From Tenacibaculum soleae (lineage in GTDB: Bacteria; Bacteroidota; Bacteroidia; Flavobacteriales; Flavobacteriaceae), in contig NZ_MAKX01000042.1 in NCBI RefSeq assembly GCF_001693415.1, forward strand, positions 1 through 39,456: a stretch of 39,456 bases of DNA, read 5' to 3'. Both the position numbers and the translations under genes were made by a program. The notes under the pieces are model-generated. The model had not been told where the DNA came from. It saw nothing but the letters and a program-made list of their open reading frames with translations, and searched no databases. Positions 33,922 to 39,456 of the stretch are shown one piece after another. Within the stretch, counting starts at the first letter, position 1, and each line of letters begins with the position of its first letter.

Positions 33922-34855
33922 AGTTAACTACTAATAGTAAACAAATGATGATAAAAGTAAACAATATACTAGCGGTATAATTAATGGTAGCCACTCTTTT
34001 AATTTCTGCGTGTTCAATTTTTCGAGTATTGTTGCCAATAAAAGGTTTGTCTACTAATTTACAATGATAATAATTAGGCCCTCCAAATTTACAGTTTAAA
34101 ATATAGGCTAAAGCAGCTTCAGGATACCCTGCATTAGGACTACTGTGTTTTTTACCTTCCTTAATAACGAATGGAATACCGTTTATTTTAAATTGAACAA
34201 CTAACATTAACAAAGCCGTAATTCTTGATGGTATATAATTAACAACATCGTCGAGCTTTGCAGCAAATCGACCAAATAACAGGTATCGGTCATTTTTATA
34301 CCCAATCATAGAGTCGAAGGTGTTAATCATTTTATACGCCATGGCTCCGGGAACTCCTAAAATTAAAAAGTAAAAAAGTGGAGCAATAACGCCATCGCTT
34401 AAATTTTCTGACATGGTTTCAAAAGTAGCTACTCTAATCTGTTGCTCGTTTAATTGATTGGTTTCACGACCAACAATCCACGATAAACGTTTACGACCCG
34501 CCGCTAATCCTTCATTTTTTAGGGTATTAAAAACAGCATAGCCTTCTTTTACTAATGTTTTGTTGGCTAGGCAATAAAACAACATAATTACCGAAAAGAT
34601 AATGGCACTAATTTTAAAATCATTTGCATGTAACCACTCTATAATTAAATAAGGCAGGGTAAAAGAAATGCTAACTAAAATGATGGTTAAAAGCGCCCCT
34701 TTTAAAAGCCTGTAATTATTTTTATTAAGCCATTTTTCACCCAAAGAAATACTATTACCAAATAGTATAATAAGGTGCGGGAGTTTTTTCGGATCTCCTA
34801 AAAGTAAATCCACCCCAAAAGCAATTACAAGTATGTAAACAGAGGTTAAATCCAT
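33914..34855 (-). CDS. cbiB: CbiB, adenosylcobinamide-phosphate synthase
   Basis: 313 residues with several membrane helices. AFGVDLLLGDPKKLPHLIILFG at the N-terminus is the family signature. VGRETNQLNEQQIRVATFET and SDGVIAPLFYFLILGVPGAM follow, then NTFDSMIGYKNDRYLLFG and HSSPNAGYPEAALAYIL. It attaches aminopropanol (or its phosphate) to adenosylcobyric acid in the membrane. It overlaps the aminotransferase-like gene by 10 bp and the NTPase gene by 8 bp. Confidence 0.94.
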   Translation of the reverse strand: MDLTSVYILVIAFGVDLLLGDPKKLPHLIILFGNSISLGEKWLNKNNYRLLKGALLTIILVSISFTLPYLIIEWLHANDFKISAIIFSVIMLFYCLANKTLVKEGYAVFNTLKNEGLAAGRKRLSWIVGRETNQLNEQQIRVATFETMSENLSDGVIAPLFYFLILGVPGAMAYKMINTFDSMIGYKNDRYLLFGRFAAKLDDVVNYIPSRITALLMLVVQFKINGIPFVIKEGKKHSSPNAGYPEAALAYILNCKFGGPNYYHCKLVDKPFIGNNTRKIEHAEIKRVATINYTASILFTFIIICLLLVVNYA

Positions 34856-35853
34856 GCTTTTAAGGCTGTAATAAGTGTGTCGTTTGCTTCTTTACTTTGT
34901 GTTGAAAGCCGAATGAATTCCCCTTCTAAATTATTGAAATTTGTAGCGTCTCTAATTAAAATTTGATGCTTTTCTATTAAATATTCTTTTAATTCTTTTG
35001 CTGATGTATGTAGTAATTCAACTAAAAAGTAAGACGTATTACTTTCACAAACTTTTATCCCTTTTAATTGGGCAAGCTCTTTCTTAAAAGTAGTCGTTTC
35101 TTCTAATAATAATGAAGCGTTAAATTGAAGTGTTTCGTAATTGTTAAAAATATATTCCCCTGCTCTTATAGCTAATAAATTAACACTCCAAGGCATTTTT
35201 AAATTTAAAAGCTTTGTTATGAGTGAAGCGTTTGAAATGACATACCCTAAACGCAATCCGGGAATTGTAAATGTTTTGGTTAATGAACGGACAACTATTA
35301 AATTTTTATACTTTTTTGTCAGTGAAACAATTGATTCAATGCTATTAGTAAACTCTATATATGCTTCGTCAATAACAAATATAGTCTCTGGTTTTTGTTG
35401 AAGAAAAAGTTCTAATTCACTTTTCGAAAAAATAGCCCCATTTGGATTGTTTGGATTGCATATAAAAATAAGATCTGCGCTCGTATCTTTTATTTCAGCT
35501 CTAGAAATCAACTGATACTCTAACTGAAAAATTTTACAAGCATCTTCATATTCCGAAAAAGTAGGTGCTACAATGACTGCTTTTTTATCAGAATATAATT
35601 GAGCTATGAGATAAAAAGCTTCTGTTGCGCCATTGGTAAATAAAAACTGTTCGTTATTGAGTTGGAACTTTTTAGCTGCCAATTCATTTAATTCGCTAGC
35701 AGTAGGCGATGGATAACTTTGAATTAAATTAATATTCCTCGATATATCATCAAGCAACGCTTCAGGACATCCTTTATAATACACATTAGAGCTAAAGTTG
35801 TGCGTAATTTCTCCTTCAATTAAATGAAGATCGTCTCCATGACCGTTTAACAT
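34846..35853 (-). CDS. PLP enzyme of the HisC/CobD family, likely L-threonine-phosphate decarboxylase
   Basis: 335 residues of fold-type I aminotransferase. The N-terminus MLNGHGDDLHLIEG is typical of CobC/CobD-type proteins. FTNGATEAFYLIAQL, ICNPNNPNGAIFSKSEL and VIDEAYIEF line the cofactor site, and the PLP-binding Lys is in RSLTKTFTIPGLRLGY near residue 191. It probably decarboxylates threonine phosphate to give the aminopropanol phosphate that CbiB uses, which fits its position between cobQ and cbiB. A histidinol-phosphate aminotransferase role is less likely given the operon. It overlaps cobQ by 7 bp. Confidence 0.88.
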   Translation of the reverse strand: MLNGHGDDLHLIEGEITHNFSSNVYYKGCPEALLDDISRNINLIQSYPSPTASELNELAAKKFQLNNEQFLFTNGATEAFYLIAQLYSDKKAVIVAPTFSEYEDACKIFQLEYQLISRAEIKDTSADLIFICNPNNPNGAIFSKSELELFLQQKPETIFVIDEAYIEFTNSIESIVSLTKKYKNLIVVRSLTKTFTIPGLRLGYVISNASLITKLLNLKMPWSVNLLAIRAGEYIFNNYETLQFNASLLLEETTTFKKELAQLKGIKVCESNTSYFLVELLHTSAKELKEYLIEKHQILIRDATNFNNLEGEFIRLSTQSKEANDTLITALKAWI

Positions 35854-37310
35854 TTTTGTGCGCCGTTTTTTAAAATGGTTGCCATATCTAAATTTTCATC
35901 TATCCAGTTTGCTAATTTAGTAAACTGTGTTGCTTTAAATACTTTGTAGTTTTTAGCCTTCGCATTCGGAAATTTTAATTGCAATAACTCTGTAGTTATT
36001 TCTTGATTATCGAAAATACCATGTAGGTAGGTTCCCCAACTTTTATTTCCATCAAAATAACCTTCTTCCTTACCATTAATACAGTTTAAATGTTTGTTTT
36101 TAGGTACAATGGTCTCCCCCATATGAATCTCGTACCCTTCGCAAAGCTCCTTAATGTCTTTAAACTGAAAATTACGTTGTACCGTTTGTTTTGTTTTAGA
36201 AAGTGTTGTTTCAATATCAAATATCCCCAAACCATCTTCCGATTTAATATTACTTTCCACAGAAAAAGGATCTTTCACCACTTTACCTAACATTTGATAC
36301 CCTCCACAAATTCCGATAACAGGAATGTTCGCATATTGCTTTTTAATAATACTATCTAATCCGTCCTTTTTTAAAGCGATTAAATCTTCAATCGTATTTT
36401 TTGTACCCGGAATAATGAGTACATCTGCTTTGTTTAGTTCCTTTGAATCTCTTGTGAAATATAGATTAATTAGTGGCTCTTGTTCTAAAACCTGAAAATC
36501 GGTATAATTTGACATATAATGGAGTTTCACCACTGCTATATTTAATTTATTATTCGTTGCAGTTGTTTCCCTACTATTTAATGCAACTGAATCTTCTTCT
36601 TCAAGAATAATATCTTTCTCATAGGGTAAAATTCCCAAAACAGGTATGTTTGTGAGCTCTTCTAATTTCTTCTTCCCATCAACAAATAATGCAGTATCTC
36701 CTCTAAACTTATTAATAATAATTCCTTTTATAAGTTTTCGTTCCCAGTCTTCTAACAATTCAATAGTACCATATACACTACCAAATACGCCTCCTTTATC
36801 GATATCTGCGACTAAATACACACAAGCATTGGCTGCAGCTGCCATTCGCATATTTACAATGTCTCTATGTTTTAAGTTTAATTCGCTAATGCTTCCAGCG
36901 CCTTCCATTACAATAGGGTTGTGCTTTGCCGCTAATTGATCAAATGATTTTTTAGCTTCCTCAAAAAGCTGTTTTTTATTGTCTCCTAAAAAATATTCTT
37001 TCGCCGTTTGGTCTCCAATTGGTTTACCGTGTAGTACTATCTGCGATTTATTTAACGACGATGGTTTTAACAAAATAGGGTTCATTTCTACAGTTGGCGG
37101 AATGCCACATGCTTCTGCTTGTACTGCTTGGGCTCTTCCTATTTCCAAATTATCGGGCGTAGAAAAACTATTTAGCGACATGTTTTGGGCTTTAAACGGA
37201 GCAGGCGCATATCCTTTCTGTTTAAGCCACCTACAAATTCCTGTGGTTATCCAGCTCTTTCCAACATCCGATCCAGTACCAACTAACATTATAGGCTGTA
37301 GGTTTTGCAT
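35847..37310 (-). CDS. cobQ: CobQ/CbiP, cobyric acid synthase
   Basis: 487 residues. The N-terminal synthetase domain has MLVGTGSDVGKSWITTGICR and APFKAQNMSLNSF, then VMEGAGSISELNL and VADIDKGGVFGSVYGT. The C-terminal glutamine amidotransferase has the nucleophile Cys in IGICGGYQMLG (near 334) and the His in WGTYLHGIFDN. It amidates side chains b, d, e and g of adenosylcobyrinate a,c-diamide. It is the first gene of its unit, with about 20 bp of leader after a possible TAnnTTTG promoter box and no riboswitch in front, so it may escape B12 repression. Confidence 0.95.
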   Translation of the reverse strand: MQNLQPIMLVGTGSDVGKSWITTGICRWLKQKGYAPAPFKAQNMSLNSFSTPDNLEIGRAQAVQAEACGIPPTVEMNPILLKPSSLNKSQIVLHGKPIGDQTAKEYFLGDNKKQLFEEAKKSFDQLAAKHNPIVMEGAGSISELNLKHRDIVNMRMAAAANACVYLVADIDKGGVFGSVYGTIELLEDWERKLIKGIIINKFRGDTALFVDGKKKLEELTNIPVLGILPYEKDIILEEEDSVALNSRETTATNNKLNIAVVKLHYMSNYTDFQVLEQEPLINLYFTRDSKELNKADVLIIPGTKNTIEDLIALKKDGLDSIIKKQYANIPVIGICGGYQMLGKVVKDPFSVESNIKSEDGLGIFDIETTLSKTKQTVQRNFQFKDIKELCEGYEIHMGETIVPKNKHLNCINGKEEGYFDGNKSWGTYLHGIFDNQEITTELLQLKFPNAKAKNYKVFKATQFTKLANWIDENLDMATILKNGAQKC

Positions 37311-37331
37311 TTTATTTTTTTTTTAGAAAAA

Positions 37332-37339
37332 CAAAAATA
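37332..37339 (-). promoter_or_regulatory. Possible -7 promoter element of cobQ
   Basis: TATTTTTG on the minus strand (37339-37332) matches the Bacteroidetes -7 consensus TAnnTTTG, 21 bp before the cobQ start. No convincing TTTG at -33 was found, so this is tentative. Confidence 0.3.
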
Positions 37340-37463
37340 TTGAATAATATATACTTTGTTTGGGGTTTATAGTGAAAATTATTAAGAATACCTTTTTACG
37401 ATTTTTTAATGTTTGAGAAGTATCGTTTTAGTGAGGTAAATTAGATAATAGGATAAATTAAAC

Positions 37464-37483
37464 AGGTAACAATTTAGTTACCT
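37464..37483. promoter_or_regulatory. Perfect palindrome upstream of cobQ
   Basis: AGGTAAC (37464-37470) and GTTACCT (37477-37483) form a perfect 7-bp inverted repeat around AATTTA. It lies 154 bp upstream of cobQ in a gene-free stretch. The dyad could be a regulator's operator. On the plus strand a T-rich stretch follows (AACTTTATTTTTT), so it might also end transcription from the left. Confidence 0.4.
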
Positions 37484-37537
37484 AACTTTATTTTTTCATG
37501 TTTTAATATTACTTATAATGTTCTTAAAAAGAACAGC

Positions 37538-37586
37538 TTTATTAGTTGCTTAAACACGCAACTATCCATACACAAAACCTTTGTAA
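37538..37586 (+). repeat. 3' half of an attC-like site beside the right IS
   Basis: TTATTAGTTGCTTAAACACGC and ACTATCCATACACAAAACC closely follow the right arms of sites C and E, in the same order and orientation. It ends in TTTGTAA where the intact sites have GTTRRRY. The left half (R'' and L'') is missing. It lies about 20 bp before the left end of IS copy 2, on the far side of the cobalamin locus from sites A-F. Confidence 0.55.
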
Positions 37587-37653
37587 GTCATTTGACAAAT
37601 GAATTTTTCTAAAATAGGTTGACTAAAAATTAAACCTTTAATTATAGTCACTT

Positions 37654-38112
37654 ATGAAAACACAAAATGAACACTGGCGAAAAAAAAGCTATCAAAAAGC
37701 AACTTTAGAAACAAAAATTTTAGTCGTTGACCAAATACTTAGCGGGCAGATATCCAATAATCAAGCTTCTAAAAAATATGACATTCCCAGAACTACTATT
37801 TCCTATTGGTTAAGAAAATACATTACTTTAGTGCAACAAAATACGGGTATGAGTAAAAACGATGAGATTAAAAGGTTAAAGGAAAAGATTGAAGAACTTG
37901 AGTTTCAAAAAGACTTCCAACAAGACATTATCGCGGATATGGAACTCATTACAGGCGTCGATATGTCAAAAAAGTCATTGCCCATAACATTAGCAAAAGA
38001 GATAGCGCTAAAGAAAAAACAGCGTATAAGAGAAAATGGCTCTATGGATGTTTTTGGATATCTAAACAAGCCTTCTACAAAAGACTCAAAGCTCAACAAA
38101 GACAACAAATAG
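37654..38112 (+). CDS. IS3-family transposase OrfA (copy 2)
   Basis: 152 residues with a helix-turn-helix (LVVDQILSGQ, ASKKYDIPRTTISYWLRKY) and a coiled coil (NDEIKRLKEKIEELEFQKDF). Frameshifting into OrfB probably occurs in the A-rich stretch around 38010-38020. The perfect A-AAA-AAG heptamer of copy 1 is changed here, so frameshift efficiency may differ. The -1 frame is open from this point into OrfB. Confidence 0.87.
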   Translation: MKTQNEHWRKKSYQKATLETKILVVDQILSGQISNNQASKKYDIPRTTISYWLRKYITLVQQNTGMSKNDEIKRLKEKIEELEFQKDFQQDIIADMELITGVDMSKKSLPITLAKEIALKKKQRIRENGSMDVFGYLNKPSTKDSKLNKDNK

Positions 38113-38132
38113 AGCGTCAAGAACTAATTAAA

Positions 38133-38906
38133 ATGGTCAAGGAATACCGTAAAAAAGTAGGCTCGAAAACCGGTGGAATTAAGCTATACACAGAACTAAA
38201 ACAAGACTTTGTAAACGCTAATATTAAGATCGGTAGAAACAAGTTCTATCGCTTCCTAAGACTAAATAATCTTTTGATTCCTAAACGGAAGAACTACATA
38301 ACCACAACAAACTCAAACCATATATACAAAAAATATAAGAACCTTGTAAAAAATTACGTTCCTAATCGACCAGAACAACTATGGGTAAGCGATATCACTT
38401 ATATTAAAACACAATACGGCCATAATTATTTAGCCATTGTTACAGACGCGTATTCTAAACAAATTATGTGCTACAAACTCGATAACCATATGAGAACATC
38501 ACTTTGTACTGATGCGCTCACTATAGCTATTAAAAACAGAAAATACCCCCAAAAAAAACTAATTTATCATTCTGACAGAGGATTTCAATACTGCAATCCT
38601 AAGTATACCGCTTTTGCCGAAGACAACAATATCATAATGAGTATGACTGAACAATACGACCCATATGAAAATACTGTAGCAGAACGAATTAACAGAACAT
38701 TGAAATACGAATATGGACTAAAACAAACTATTAAAAATACAGAATTAGCGCAAAAAATGACTGAGCAAACGGTCTTCATTTATAACAATTTAAGAACGTA
38801 TTTTAGCCTAGAATTAAGAAAACCTGCAGAAGTACATTTAAATCCTAATATAAAGTACAAATCGTATCGAAAAAATAAACTAAATTTACCTGAACTTAAA
38901 ATTTAA
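38133..38906 (+). CDS. IS3-family transposase OrfB, DDE integrase (copy 2)
   Basis: 257 residues of catalytic domain. The DDE residues sit in LWVSDITYIKT, LIYHSDRGFQYC and ENTVAERINRTLKYEY. It keeps the TIAI segment missing from copy 1, so this is the better candidate for an active enzyme and could act on both copies if their ends are recognised. Confidence 0.9.
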   Translation: MVKEYRKKVGSKTGGIKLYTELKQDFVNANIKIGRNKFYRFLRLNNLLIPKRKNYITTTNSNHIYKKYKNLVKNYVPNRPEQLWVSDITYIKTQYGHNYLAIVTDAYSKQIMCYKLDNHMRTSLCTDALTIAIKNRKYPQKKLIYHSDRGFQYCNPKYTAFAEDNNIIMSMTEQYDPYENTVAERINRTLKYEYGLKQTIKNTELAQKMTEQTVFIYNNLRTYFSLELRKPAEVHLNPNIKYKSYRKNKLNLPELKI

Positions 38907-39010
38907 TAACAAACCTAGTTCAAATGTTTTTTTACCTTCTAAACGGCTAAAAAAAATCTTTTGAACCGTATAAATTATACCTAAAAAAGGTCAACCTATA
39001 TCAGTATAAT

Positions 39011-39456
39011 AAAAAACTAGTTGAATCTAACAAAGGTCAAAATAATTTTGGCTTAATGTTGCGGAATCTCAATGGCAATATAAATATCTTGAACCAAAGT
39101 GTTTAACCGGATCAAAGATAATATCAAATCTGGAAAGGATTTCTCTCAGAGAACTATCAAAAAATTAATCTTTTATGATAATTGTTAGTATAATCAATCC
39201 TTCTACTATTATAAAATAGCATTAGAATAATTAATAGCAGCTATTCACGCTTTCCACACTCGCTTTTTTTGATTTTTTTAGTAAAACCAAAAAAGAGCTC
39301 AAACAAATGCTTCAATCGTGGCTAAGGCTATCAATGTATAATTCGTATATCTAAAGCTTATTTGCTTACTTTATACCTCTCCATTTCCTTTTTTTATTCA
39401 CCTTTTGTCTTTTACCCAATTTCATTTCGATTTAAAGCAAAAAAAACCTCAATCTA
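39011..39456. other. Gene-free stretch right of IS copy 2, with a large imperfect inverted repeat
   Basis: No convincing reading frame was found on either strand. From 39234 to 39331 there is nested inverted symmetry: ATAGC and CACG at the left face CGTG and GCTAT at the right. Inside them, GCTTTTTTTG and TTTT face AAAACCAAAAAAGAGC. The size (about 98 bp) suggests a folded RNA or single-strand recombination site, but no attC end repeats could be assigned. Confidence 0.35.

Larger units (their letters stand above)
37609..39010 (+). mobile_element. IS3-family insertion sequence, copy 2
   Basis: About 1.4 kb, related to the element at 3535-4920 and in the same orientation. The left end AAAATAGGTTGACTAAAA lacks the TCCTG outer bases of copy 1, so it may be slightly eroded. 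The right end GGTCAACCTATATCAGTATAATA is identical to copy 1. The two transposases share roughly three quarters of their residues by eye, so the copies are not recent duplicates. Confidence 0.82.

Overview
The window is an AT-rich stretch of a chromosome that looks like a marine-type Flavobacteriaceae (Bacteroidetes). The support is the Lys/Asn-rich proteins, TonB receptors with an N-terminal carboxypeptidase-like domain, lipoproteins, AT-rich promoters without strong Shine-Dalgarno sites, and cobalamin gene fusions usual for the phylum. I cannot name the genus from sequence alone.

Region 1 (1-6920) is a gene-cassette array without a visible integrase. Five well-preserved attC-like sites of 132-134 bp (starting at 169, 1194, 1871, 2642, 3383) and one decayed site (6786) separate short plus-strand genes: the end of an unknown gene, an alpha/beta-hydrolase lipoprotein, an unknown 171-aa protein and two RelE/ParE-type toxin-antitoxin pairs. 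The 7-bp end repeat at the start of each cassette is the reverse complement of the 7-bp repeat at its own end, exactly in three cassettes and with one difference in the fourth. That is the signature of site-specific cassette integration. An IS3-family element (about 3535-4920) interrupts the array. It is followed by a large lipoprotein gene broken at two simple-sequence tracts (G7 and (AT)6), then the decayed attC.

Region 2 (6924-8482) holds a dead IS3-family element of another type, joined directly to a decayed and truncated cobT.

Region 3 (8486-37310, all minus strand) is a large cobalamin biosynthesis and uptake locus in three transcription blocks, read right to left: (i) cobQ, a CobC/CobD-type aminotransferase, cbiB and a P-loop NTPase; (ii) a B12 riboswitch, a TonB-dependent receptor and a PepSY membrane protein; (iii) a second near-identical B12 riboswitch, a small receptor remnant, then a tightly packed run: 2Fe-2S protein, SDR-SUMT fusion, cbiX, cobI, cobJ-cobH, bluB, cobL, cbiG-cobM, cobK, cbiD, Ni/Co-type permease, chlID, cobB/cbiA, pduO-type adenosyltransferase, cobW, cobN and the cobT remnant. 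Together these cover uroporphyrinogen III to adenosylcobinamide phosphate, plus synthesis of the lower-ligand base. The nucleotide-loop steps (CobU/CobP, CobS, CobT, phosphatase) are missing or broken here.

Region 4 (37311-39456) has a 3' half of an attC-like site (37538-37586), a second intact IS3 related to the one at 3.5 kb and in the same orientation, and about 450 bp with no recognisable gene. The cobalamin locus is therefore bracketed by related IS3 copies and by attC remnants in the same orientation. This suggests it was inserted into, or rearranged within, a cassette array.
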